A model generated the notes under the pieces. The model was not told where the DNA came from, searched no databases, and worked only from the letters and a program-made list of their open reading frames with translations. DNA of 64,000 bases from Triplophysa rosa. Taxonomy: Eukaryota > Chordata > Actinopteri > Cypriniformes > Nemacheilidae. The stretch is taken from NCBI RefSeq assembly GCF_024868665.1, contig NC_079910.1, positions 8,776,976 to 8,840,975 on the forward strand. The letters run 5' to 3'. The position numbers were made by a program, and so were the translations under genes. This document shows, in pieces, positions 11,701-21,668 of this stretch; the first letter of the stretch is position 1, and every line of letters starts with the position of its first letter.

Positions 11701-14700
11701 CGTTGTTTTTATTACCTTAGAATGAGCTATTTCTATCCACATACACATCGGGTCCCCTTACATGGTATACGCCATGTTGTTTCTACAGTAGCCCTAAACG
11801 GACAAACTGCTCGAAAACATGACAACATCTTTGTCCTGTGAGAGCCTCCGTAGTGCTTCAAAAGGGAGGGGTGGAGTGGACTGAGCCGTTGGTTGCAATT
11901 TGCAACCTCACCACTAGATGCTGATAAATTACATACACTGGACCTTTAAAAGACAAGCAATTTAACTGAATGTTTATTTCAGAAGGTTATTTCGTCTGCC
12001 AAATGCGTAAATGTAATAGGCTAAAAGCGTTACTAACATCTCAAGTTACCGTACACATTACCATAAACTTTCATAATTGTGCAAATTGTACTGCTCTCTC
12101 TTACTTTCATCTCAGTGTTTTTTTTTCTAACTCTTTACAGTCGTGACTAATGAGGAACACTATAATTTTGTCAATATATGTGTCAATACTACACCTATCT
12201 GAGTTTTTACCTTTCCTACCTACTAATATGATACTGGATTATCTACATCATGTATTTTATTTCATTCATCAATTTCTCGAAGAATCTCAGAGTTAGCTTC
12301 TGAATTGCTTTAGCACCTAGGACACAAAATTCTTGGATTTAAATTTTTTTCTCTTAAGGCCATTGCACATTGAGTCCAAAATTTGCGTCCGAAATTTCCG
12401 CACGTTAAAAAATAAATACGACCCCACATTGTGTCAATCACATTTACACACTGCCTCCGATATTTTCGTCCGTCATAAAAAATTCGGACTGGGTTCGATT
12501 TTCTGCGTTTTCCGCATCCGTAGCAAGCATTTTGAGAGGCGTTTTGACAATTCAGAGACACCGTACAAACGAGCGCCAAATATGAAAAAACGCATACGAA
12601 AATTTCGGACTGTATGTGCGAAGACCTTTAGTGTTGCTGTATGCAAGATAATGTCAGTAAAAGATCGGTTCATCTAAACATTGAAAGCATTGTAAAGGAT
12701 TCAGCCAATCATCAAAGGTTTACCACAAATTGAAAAATGATAAGTAATAATAAAAGAGCAAACTAGAATAGTACTGAATTTGTTACTGGAAATTTGTATC
12801 AAAACCATTTTTGTGTTTACCTCCATAAAGGAGAATATTGTGAGCCGCCTGCGTTTGGAGGGCCTTTCACCATATCCAAGCCATTTGATTCAATGACTAA
12901 ATTCCTTGACGGATCCAGCGTAACATTTGAATGTAAATCTGGTTATGAACCAGTTGATTCAGAAGCTTCTAAGTTAGTTACCTGTGTGGACACCAAATGG
13001 ACAGATCTCCAGCTCACATGCAAAGGTAACCGCTGCCCTTACATGCAGGAAAACAGACAACTTACTGATGCCCATTTTAAAGTTGGTGATGTTGGGTACT
13101 AATTGGCATATTTGTGACGTCATTGCGTCAGACATGTGTTTACTCTATGAATTGTTACATAGTTACAGTTAGGGCTGCATGATTATGGGTAAAATGATAA
13201 TTGCGATGATTTTGCTCAAATTTTTAAATCACGATTGATAAACACGGTTATTTTGTCAGTTCAGAACTTGGTTTTTAATTTCACTTCAGCATGTTTATTA
13301 GGCCTATACTTTATAGCCAATGAGTATGTTATAATCTGCTGCCATTGAACTTCTTCAACACCGTATGTCAAAGCATGCAATCAATCTAAACACTCCACCA
13401 CAAAAAATATCATTTTTTGATGTTCAGAATGAAAACTTACTACTCAATTTTTTATTTCTTGTTTTTTTATAAATCATTACTATTGGTCACCTATAATTTT
13501 TGTCTGTGGGTTTTGCAAAAATTTATTAAAATAGTACAAATGCAAAGTGGCAGTTTAAAAGATACAAGCTTTGCAAGGAGTCTGACCTTATCGGGAGTTT
13601 TGTGCTTGCTTTTAAAACATTATTATCACAACGATTATGCTCGGTTAATTGTGGGAAGCATAAATCGATTAAATAACGATTAATCGTGATTAGTTCAGCC
13701 CTAGTTACAGTACTGTTTTTAACTTTAAGTTTGTCAAAGTCTCCTTTAGCTCCATTCTTGTTTTCTTCTCAAACCTTTATTTAAACCTCCCTGTATTGTC
13801 CAATATTGATCTGTACTTGTAAATAAAATCAGTTCACCCAAAAATAGAGGGAAAAACTGCTTTATGAATTTCTTTGTTTCGTTTTTGAAGACTGTAGTTA
13901 AGCGAACAGTTCTGGGGATTTTTTAACTACCATTGTCATTTTTGGTAGTCAATAGTGGCCAAGAACTGTTTGGTTACAAGCATTCTTCCAAATGTCTTAC
14001 TCTGTGATCATCAGAACAAATACATTTATACAGATTTTGGAGCAACCCGAGGGTAAGTAAACAATGACAGAAGTTTCATTTTTGGGTGAACTGTCCCTTT
14101 AAGAAATAGCATGAGACCAATAAAAAAAACCGTTAATATGATAATGCTGCTATAATAATGCTTTGGCCTGATTGATTCTTCATAATCCAAACATTTTTGT
14201 GAGCTAAAGTTGCTCTATACAGGCTCCATTTTTAGATTACTGTATTGTTTGTGTTTATCTCCACAATATAGGGTATTGTGGACCACCTGTGTTTGAAGGG
14301 CATGTCATAGCCAAACAATTAAACTCAATAAATAAATTCCTTGATGGATCCCATCTAGAATTTGAATGTAAATCTGGTTATAAACCAGTTGATTCAAAAG
14401 CTTCCAAGTTAGTTACATGTAAGGACACCAAATGGACTGATCTACAGCTCACATGCACAGGTAACTACGGCCGTTACTTGTGCTTCTAGTTGTTCTGAAC
14501 CTTTGTGGGTTTATGTAGAAAAAAAGCATGTGCTCGCACTAGGGGTGTAATGGTTCAAATTACTCACGGTTCGGTCTGTGTCACGGTTTTAGGGTCACGG
14601 TTTCGGTTCGGTTCGATTTGTGCTATGTTCAGGGAAAAGGGACTACTAACTACTAACAAATAATCAAGCTACAAGTAACAGCACCAATAAAACAACAGAG

Positions 14701-17700
14701 CAAAGCAGAAAATTAAATAAGATACTGTATATATACCTTTTAAGGTAGAAATGGATTAAAGTAATCAAATAAAACATAACATTGCATATGTACAAATTAA
14801 ATAAAGATGAAAGTTACAGAAGCTATTGAGTCACAAGCAGTGAGTGATTTCCTTGACTTTTAACAGACAGCAGGAATATGCTGCTGTCGCTTTAAGAGGA
14901 ATGAAACCGATCCAGTACACTGATACTGTACACATGCGTTGTTTTTCGTCCGTTTCGTCCGTTCACTTAAGACAAAGCCTACTATGTTTGTTAAGATACT
15001 CGAAAAGAGGGGCATGTTGACCCACTTTGTGTGTGAATTTGTCCGTTTAAGCGCTTCAAAGACAACTCAATATTTGCGCCATGTCTGAGACTTATGCGTG
15101 CTTCGCATCTTCTCACAGCACGCAAGCGAGTTTTCTTCTGCATCATCTTGCACTTAAATGTTTAAATTGGCAAGGCTTGAATGAGTGTACTTTAAACAGC
15201 AACATGTGCTGTTCAGGTCTCACCTGCACTCGCGCTCACAACACCCGGGTGATGAAAGCATAAATGACTGGTCATATTACAGCATACAATCCTATTGAAA
15301 TTTGTCTACATTATTTGATTTGTTGTAGGTATTAAATGTGTACAGTATCTATCGACAAACATACATTAGCTGAACTTTGTCAGTCTGTTTTATGCATTAT
15401 AATTTTTAACGAACCATATTATAAATGCGTCGTCAGATTTAAGTTGAGTCGCGGTCCGTGTGGACCGTGTGCCGAACCGTGCAGTTCAATTATTTACCGA
15501 GAACCGTTACACTCCTAGCTCGCACCAGAAGAAGCTGTTAGATACCTTATTTGGAGTTAGTTGTGTAAAGCATGAAATAGTCAGCTATGTCACCTTTAAC
15601 TTTTTTCCTGTGAATTTAATGTTCTGTCTGCTGATGTCATAATTGTGGCAATATTTGGACATATTTAGTGTTGTCTGTCGAACTGACAGTTTAGATTGAC
15701 AATCACAGTATTGCTTCTGAGAGTGTCTATCGTGTCTAAATTGTATTTGGGACTATCCTAATTTTTCTGTGTTGTCTTGTTGGTATTACAGTCATGCATC
15801 TGTAATGTTCCAAATGTGTTGCATTTATTTCCTATGCAAAGGTTTCAGCCAATCATACTGTAACTGTTGTCATTCATTTTAAAGTTAAGCATCACTTAAT
15901 CTGAGTGTTCAGATAGCAGCTGAAACATGATCCAAAATTACTAGTATAAATGGTTTTGTGCATTATGGGTCTTATAATGATCAAATAATAAAAGTAGCAT
16001 GATGTTTTTTCTCAGTGCCTTTTGCACTGTTGGTCTGCAAATAATCAGAATCATTGTCAAGGAGCTTTGTCATTTGAAATTTGCCATTTGAAACACCTAA
16101 ACCTGACCTAAATTGTGACCTAAAGTCAGAAAGTGTGTCCGTAATGTTTCAAAAAGATTTTTTGCGCTCTCTTACTTGATTTCAATGTTGTTAAACTTAT
16201 CTATGTTATCTACTTAACCTGTCATGGAAATTAGAAGATAAAGAAAGTGAAAGTGACGTGACGTGTGGCGTAAGGTTTAGTACACTCACACTGTAAGGTT
16301 TAATTATTTTCTTTTTTTTCAGACAGTGATTCTAACTCTACTCCCTCATGTAAGTCTCATTGCTCTGTTATGAAGTTTAAACTTGCATTGTTAGAATAAT
16401 GAGTTCAGTTCATATTCATTCAAGAATTAACAGAATTGCCCTAGTTAATTATAAGGTGATTTTTTTTGTTTTGTTTGTGTCCCAATTTGAATTTCATCAT
16501 TTTGTAGTACTGCACTGTTCATTGAAGAGCTGATTTGATCACATGTAGTTCCTGTTCTGTATAAAATATGTGTGAACGGAGCGCTTTATTTTTAGGATGC
16601 TAGCATGACAAGACCATGTCTGTACCTCTATTGTTAGAAGATAGCTCAATTGATGTCATTTGTTCTTTTTCTGGTTTTCAGCTGGACTATCGCCTGGTGC
16701 GATATTCGGGAGTAAGTATTGCATTCAGTTCATTAGTTTGAAAGTATGATTTCCCTATCGTATTTTTATCTTTTTACGATTGTTTTTTATTAGCAATATA
16801 AGATATGTCAATTTCTTCTGTTTAACAGTTGTGTCGCTTTTTGTGGCTGTGGTTGTGATTCCGGCTGTGATTGTATTTTTCATCAAGAAGAACAAGTAAG
16901 TTCAATTTAACATTTTATCTCCGTTGGACTGCATACATGCTTGTCAGATTTGTTGGCTGTTTTGTTTTTTGTGTTTTTAGTTAACACCCAACTTTGACAC
17001 TTTTGAACTTTGTCTTAGGGTGTACTCTCTCTAGGCAATCTGAACTGTGCCCGAGCACGTTTGACCCCCAAAGCCCGGTTCATTTGACTAGTGTGATCGC
17101 TCCGTATCGCGCCCGGCATGGTTCGTTTAGCGGTCCCTGGCTCACTTGGAAGAGGTGGGCCAGAACACGGTGCGGTTGGGCTCGGGCGTGGTACACATGT
17201 AGTGTGAGCGCAAATCGCGCCGGAGCGCAGAACTGAAAGCATGACGTAAATTATGCGACTGTTTAAATTCCTGCCTGAGATTCAGCTGTCACCGTAAAAA
17301 ACTGATAAACAGCGCACTTACACGTGCAGGCGTGTGTCATCGCAGCCAAAACTACTCCAGGTTTGTCAAACATAATCCAACGTGTGTAACGATGGGCTTT
17401 ACCATAGTAAAGGACGAGAGGGTGATTTAAAAGCATAATGAGCCGTTTACTCTCGTATAGCAATGACATCGTTAAAGCAGATTGTTCTGTGCAGCGCACG
17501 CATGAAGTTAAACACCTCTAATAAGCCATAAACTGAACATTGCGATGGATTCCGTTGTGCTGAGAGGGATCACTTTGTTTACGTTTGCTTCGAATCAGTC
17601 GCACTGTAATGATGAAAGCGTGCCCGGGTGTGGATGGGAAAGAGCAATGTGAGCACAGGCCAGCGGGGGAGTGGCGAGGGGGGACAATCGCGCTCGGGCA

Positions 17701-19615
17701 CAGTTGAGAGCAACCGGGCTAAATGAGAGTACACCCTAACACTGTGTCTTAACCAGACATGACTTTCAGTGACAAGCATAAAGCCATCTCCTCCATGTTA
17801 ATCAGTTTCTGTCCTATTCAACCACATTAGCAGCAAGTTAGGGGAAGAGATCAACTGTGCAGTGTATTGATAATAAGATGATATGCAGATTTTGAGAAGT
17901 AGTACATGTCCTGAACGGCTGTGATTTTCTCTCAGCACTTTCAAAGCAAATTGCTTGTCATTGAAGTATCATCTGGTCATCTGTTGACATTAAGGGTTGT
18001 AAAAGGTTTGGGTAAAATTACCAGAAATTTTCCATGGGAAATGTAGGTTTCTTTTTTATATTCACGTGGTCTTGTTTAAATGGACTTTTCTATTACGCTT
18101 CGGTGTGAGCTGTTTATTTTTTAACACCCAAAAATTATGTCTTCATTTACTCACCCTCGAGTTGTTCCCAATCTGTATACGTTTCTTTGTTCTGATGAAC
18201 ACAAAAGAAGATATTTTGAAGAATGTAGGAAAGCAAACAGTTCTGGGGCACTTTTGACTACCTTTGTAATTTTTCATCCTGTGGTAGTCAATGGTGGCCA
18301 AGATCTGTTTGGTTACAAGCATTCTTCCAAATATATTTCTCTGTGTTCATCAGAACAAAGACATTTGCACAGATTTGGAACAACTCGAGGCGAGTAAATG
18401 AAGACAGAATTTTCTTTTTTGGTTGAACTGTTCCTTTAATTCAGAGAAACCATTTGGGTTTTCCTAAACAATGTACAGTTTAAGTTGGCAGAAAATAAAT
18501 ATACAGGGGTTGGACTAGATAATGTAAACACCGATAAAATATGTGATGTCTCTTTTTGTATCAAGGTGTTGGACATTATTACCGCAACGATAACACAATT
18601 ATATTCAACCCTCAACCGTGGGTCTTTATTTTATTTTGTCTAACCCCTGTATATGGATACATTTATTGTCCTTGACCATTTAGGATTGAAAAAAGAGACT
18701 TGAGCATTTTAAAGTTAATAATTATTGTATTCAATGAAAAACAGATCAAGCTTCAGGAGAGGACAAGGCCAAAATACAAACAAAAAAGCGCACTGACTAA
18801 AATCTGGATTTTGATAATCATGGAAGTTTCCATGAGAATGTCTTTTGGAAATTATTTTTTTTGCAACACTATATGTTAATAGACTGTATTGGAATCTGTG
18901 GGCTGCTTTGTTTTGGCGGTGAAGGCTTTTCTGTGTTTGACTATGGGGCTAAGGTTTAGTGAGTGGATGGTGGGCTGAGGTTTAGCATACCCGGCTATTT
19001 TGCACATTTTGACCACCAGACTTTTGGGTTGCAGCTCAAAACACAAGTATTCACAAAAGGTGGCAACTAGAAATGAAGACCGAGATTTACCACTTGAATG
19101 GTAAGAAAATGGGAAACTATGTAACTTTCTTCCTAAATTGTTATTTAGAGGACAAGAAGTTATATAGTCATTAATAGACTGATCACATGTGTTCATGGTG
19201 ACACTGCCCTTTTCCTTGATGCATATATGCCGTTTCACATGTAAAGGGCTTTTTGCGTAGATATTTTAAAAACACAGAAGCAAAAACCGCTGGTTTTTTG
19301 AATGTTGTAAAAATACTTGATTTGCCTTGAAATACTGTATGCTTTATCTGTATTTGTCCATCTACAGCCTTGACACATCTCATTGTGATTAACAATAACT
19401 TAATGTGTCATCTACTTTTTAATTTGGTATTACCGGAACTACTGGAAACACATGGGTATTATGCATGTGACATTGTTCCTCGAAATATTTAACTTGATTT
19501 CTCATTTCCCCTGAGCACATGAATCAAATGCATTATTGTGTGTCACTTTAAAATCACACACCTTATTGTATTCCTTTTTTACAGATCTGATAAAAATCCT
19601 TCACGAAGTCCTTGA
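2737..19615 (+). CDS. CD46-like complement regulatory membrane protein, 7 CCP domains
   Basis: Type I membrane protein of the regulators-of-complement-activation family, expected to protect host cells by binding C3b/C4b (family knowledge). Exons: 2737-2800, 5295-5486, 5599-5698, 5799-5878, 5976-6164, 6365-6541, 7234-7425, 12831-13025, 14272-14460, 16323-16349, 16682-16711, 16829-16895, 19585-19615; the frame closes at 510 residues. Residues 1-21 are a signal peptide. CCP1 ends near residue 85, CCP2 (two exons) 145, CCP3 208, CCP4 267, CCP5 331, CCP6 396, CCP7 459, then a short Ser/Thr linker, a transmembrane helix at about 474-496 and a tail ending SRSP. Each CCP shows four Cys and the WT or W-x-P pattern. 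CCP2 is split at a Gly codon, as in mammalian SCR2-type modules. CCP1, 5, 6 and 7 share a PxFEG type; 5-7 look like recent tandem duplicates. Orthology to CD46 rather than CD55 or carp Tecrem is inferred. Confidence 0.85.
2841..4604. mobile_element. foldback (long inverted repeat) non-autonomous DNA transposon
   Basis: Two near-identical arms of about 424 bp, 2841-3264 and 4181-4604, are inverted around a unique 916-bp centre. The outer ends read ATGGAGTTATA and its reverse complement. They are flanked by ATACCATT (2833-2840) and ATACCATG (4605-4612), a likely 8-bp target duplication with one mismatch; TACCAT with ends TATGGAG is an alternative reading. The arms are built of TTTGCAAATGC-like subrepeats. 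No transposase is visible. It lies in intron 1 of the CD46-like gene. Confidence 0.85.
6646..6947. mobile_element. TTAA-flanked palindromic MITE, copy A
   Basis: Palindromic element starting TTAAAG..AGTTCACCC and ending GGGTAAGCTCTCCCTTTAA, with the internal motif agaagatattttgaagaa. It shares sequence with copies at 10890, 13819, 18121, 38156 and 39262. Located in intron 6 of the CD46-like gene. Confidence 0.8.
6955..7171. mobile_element. short TIR element with TTCACACCAAACGCGAA ends
   Basis: Terminal inverted repeats GTTCACACCAAACGCGAA at the left and TTCGCGTTTGGTGTGAAC at the right bound a 217-bp CG-rich, non-coding segment. It abuts the preceding MITE and lies just before exon 7 of the CD46-like gene. 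No clear target duplication. Confidence 0.7.
7575..7876. mobile_element. palindromic MITE-like element (GTTTTTACTTTG ends)
   Basis: The left end gtttttactttgcaaaaa and the reverse complement of the right end gtttttactttggaaaaa match, followed on both arms by tacttcactacatt. AT-rich and non-coding, in intron 7 of the CD46-like gene. Confidence 0.7.
8025..9311. mobile_element. Kolobok-like TTAA element with THAP-domain remnant
   Basis: Ends are TTAAAGGAGACATCAGATGA on the left and, reverse complemented, TTAAAGGTCTCATCAGATGA on the right, both with TTAA. At 8281-8547 an open frame contains RLEWIYFIF and CANHF with a downstream NLGQY, resembling the second half of a THAP zinc finger (C-x2-H). 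Kolobok transposases carry THAP domains and duplicate TTAA, so a decayed non-autonomous member is a good explanation. No full transposase is left. Confidence 0.65.
9618..10303. mobile_element. hAT-type non-autonomous transposon, TSD GGTGTAAC
   Basis: Terminal inverted repeats TAGGGCTGTCACGATTAT and ATAATCGTGACAGCCCTA bound a 686-bp AT-rich element. A perfect 8-bp duplication GGTGTAAC lies at 9610-9617 and 10304-10311, the hAT signature. Subterminal copies of a motif containing ATAATCG and CCCTAAAACAG repeat inside the right end. No transposase frame. Confidence 0.92.
10890..11132. mobile_element. degenerate palindromic MITE, copy B
   Basis: Diverged copy of the TTAA MITE family: recognisable gttcacc, ttcaaacctgtat, gaacacaaaaa and the inverted right half ending in a gagtaaacgatgaaag motif. 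The terminal TTAA motifs are eroded. Confidence 0.6.
11600..11949. mobile_element. TTAA-flanked non-autonomous element
   Basis: Starts TTAAAGGTCTAATGTGT and ends ACACTGGACCTTTAA, imperfect inverted ends with TTAA at both sides (11600-11603, 11946-11949). Contains ttgcaatttgcaacctcacc. Non-coding; a common type of fish interspersed repeat, possibly Kolobok- or piggyBac-derived. Confidence 0.65.
12354..12630. mobile_element. short TIR element rich in TTCGGAC/GTCCGAA motifs
   Basis: The left end TTAAGGCCATTGCACATTGA and the reverse complement of the right end TAAAGGTCTTCGCACATACA are imperfect inverted repeats, followed on both sides by a GTCC(G/A)AAATTT motif. It is 200 bp upstream of the exon at 12831. 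No coding content. Confidence 0.6.
13170..13703. mobile_element. hAT-type non-autonomous transposon, TSD GTTACAGT
   Basis: Ends TAGGGCTGCATGATTAT and (reverse complement) TAGGGCTGAACTAATCACG; subterminal cgattaatcg motifs. A perfect 8-bp duplication GTTACAGT is at 13162-13169 and 13704-13711. It is 534 bp long, AT-rich, without a transposase, in the intron between CCP6 and CCP7. Confidence 0.9.
13819..14102. mobile_element. TTAA-type palindromic MITE, copy C
   Basis: Left end agttcacccaaaaat, right end tgggtgaactgtcccTTTAA; the inverted halves share ctaccattgtcattttt and tttggttacaagcattctt. The left TTAA is eroded. It sits about 170 bp upstream of the CCP7 exon. Confidence 0.75.
14540..15517. 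mobile_element. hAT-type non-autonomous transposon, TSD GCTCGCAC
   Basis: Ends TAGGGGTGTAATGGTTC and (reverse complement) TAGGAGTGTAACGGTTC. Subterminal cggttcgg motifs lie on both sides. A perfect 8-bp duplication GCTCGCAC is at 14532-14539 and 15518-15525. It is 978 bp with no transposase frame, in the intron after CCP7. Confidence 0.92.
17015..17740. mobile_element. GC-richer TIR transposon, TTAGGGTGTACTCTC ends
   Basis: The left end TTAGGGTGTACTCTC matches the reverse complement of the right end; both sides then carry a match around aactgtgcccgagc. Flanks ACTTTGTC (17007-17014) and ACTGTGTC (17741-17748) could be an 8-bp hAT-type duplication with one mismatch and a one-base offset. The interior is clearly more CG-rich than the neighbouring intron. 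No transposase. Confidence 0.75.
18121..18439. mobile_element. TTAA-flanked palindromic MITE, copy D
   Basis: TTAACACCCAAAAATTATG at the left and TTTTTTGGTTGAACTGTTCC plus TTTAA at the right, with agaagatattttgaagaatg in the left arm and aagcattcttccaaatat in the right arm. Best-preserved TTAA pair of the family in this gene. Confidence 0.82.
18502..18651. mobile_element. Tc1/mariner-like MITE with TA duplication
   Basis: A 150-bp element whose ends read TACAGGGGTTGGAC and (reverse complement) TACAGGGGTTAGAC, flanked by TA at 18500-18501 and 18652-18653. The ends and TA target fit a mariner-type non-autonomous element; no transposase. Confidence 0.75.
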
Positions 19616-20762
19616 GGAGAAAATCTTAACCACTATGTGAAGATGCCTCAAAATGTATCGTTCACACAAGCACGTTTCAGGATTCCTTTTTAACACAATC
19701 TTCTCTAGAATAATCAGACAATGTTGTGTGGAGTATCCTAGGTTGTTTTTACTTCATTTTTCAAAGTTAATGTGTTCTGCATTCTCTTTTTCCTGGAACA
19801 GATCTCCACACAATTTTGGGTAACTTTACTTTTATTAAGTGTTATAAAACATACAAATCTAATTTCCTGTATAACTAGGCAATGATTTTGTGATTACATT
19901 TCTTTCCGGAAACCAAGTCAAAATGCTTCTTACTGCTACTCAGTTTAAAGCAATTGAAATTTTAAGCATTCTAGTTTGTCAACCCCTAGATCATATAAAC
20001 ACAACTAAATACTGTACATAGGAGATTCATTTGGAGAAAATAATGGAAGGAGTGCGTGGATTAATGCAGATTGTGATTTGCTGTGCAAATTTGGTTAACT
20101 CTATAAATGTATTGAAAGTGCCTTTTCAGTTGAGTAGAATAGAACACAAGGTTTCCATTTTGCTGTGTTTTTAGCACTAAACATTATCCAGATGCTACTG
20201 TACATAGTAAGGCCACAATACAGTTAGCTGTTCTTAGATCTATTAGAGAGAGGATGGAGGATTTTTCTTCTTCTCTTTAATGTCAGTCTGTCTATTTATG
20301 TTATTTAAAGTTGTTGAATGAACATACTCAAGGCCAAAATAAGACTATTTTTTCCCCTGTACAGTTATATGATTGGTTTTCGAATTTTTGTAAAAGGCTT
20401 TGCCTGCAGCATTGTAAAAATTAAAAAATTGTGAATGAAAAAGTGCATCTTTAAAGTGATCAGTTGTAGGGCTGTAAATTCTGGAATTATTAATATTCAT
20501 AAAAATAAATCAACATCATTTTTTCCATATAGCTAAGGCATGTTCTCTTTCACATGGATAAATGTGTTTTGCTATACCAAAGGCAGAATAATATAATTGG
20601 GCTTGGGGAACAAGCTGTTCCTTTATATTAGCAGCATAACTGTTTGTTTCATAATCACTGTGGACCCAAGAAGCAACTAGAGCCACATCTGCACTTCAAC
20701 GTATTGATTGTAAGACTAAATAAAGATACGCTTTCCAAATAAAGATATGCTTTCCATTGTAT
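19616..20762 (+). other. 3' UTR and poly(A) signals of the CD46-like gene
   Basis: After the stop at 19613-19615 there is about 1.1 kb of AT-rich sequence without coding features, ending in two AATAAA signals at 20719-20724 and 20738-20743. The convergent atp6ap1 signal lies about 230 bp further on. Confidence 0.65.
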
Positions 20763-20969
20763 TTTTACTTTATGTTTCTTGTATAGACTGCTCAGACCAA
20801 TGTCAGTTGCATATTTTAGAAAGCATATTTTCATTGTTTATAATGAAATTGCTCAATGTAATTCTAAAACTTTTTTGCAAATTTGATGGTCAATTTCGAG
20901 GTCATGCAGCATTTTACTTCAGAACTGTTCAGGCAAATCACACAATGCTGCACTAAATCATATTCTCTG

Positions 20970-20975
20970 TTTATT
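20970..20975 (-). terminator. candidate poly(A) signal of atp6ap1
   Basis: TTTATT on the plus strand (AATAAA on minus), about 700 bp downstream of the atp6ap1 stop codon. It is the most plausible signal before the neighbouring gene's 3' end, though others cannot be excluded. Confidence 0.4.
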
Positions 20976-21668
20976 TTGACATTCTTAAATTTTATCTGTG
21001 AAAAACGGAAAAAATGACCAAGCTTATTGGTTTTGTAATTAAGTTTTGTATTAAACAGATTGTGTTAGTTGTCCATAGAATATATTTTATGCCTGTGTAA
21101 ATTGTCTTTATAAACAACAATACTGGACAAATCTCTCTGCACGTTGAAAACATTAGCTTATTGATTTTGTAGAAAATCAATAATCAAAAATGGTACAATT
21201 TCTTGATTTCCAAAATACAGAATTTTTTTTTTCAAAAACTCCCACCTTTTTAAGATAATGAAACCCCACCCATCTGTCTAGTACATTTGGTATTTACATA
21301 TTGGCAAATCTCACATTTACAAATAAACACACAATGCAAACACAGTGTGAGAAGTAAACCATACAATTTAAAAGACAAATGAGATAAATAATAGTACGAA
21401 AAATTACAGAGTTGAAGTTGATCATGGAAGCCAAAATGTAATTTCATTTAACATTAGCTTGACAGAGCCACTTGCGTACACTGCACTTATATTTAAACTA
21501 ATGTATCTGAAACCTTTTGAAACTGGACCATGCACATGAAAAACAAGTGAAAAGTATTCTCTTACCACTTCCTACAAGCAAACAAAATAAACATATACGT
21601 TTAAAACATTCAAATACCTAGATCCTGAATTAACATACAAATCAATAAATGGCAGTTTTTCCTGATTT

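Noticed and set aside
7426..12830. A further CCP exon hidden in the 5.4-kb intron
   Set aside because: Scanning for the Cys/WT pattern next to splice sites found nothing; the intron is filled by at least six repeats.
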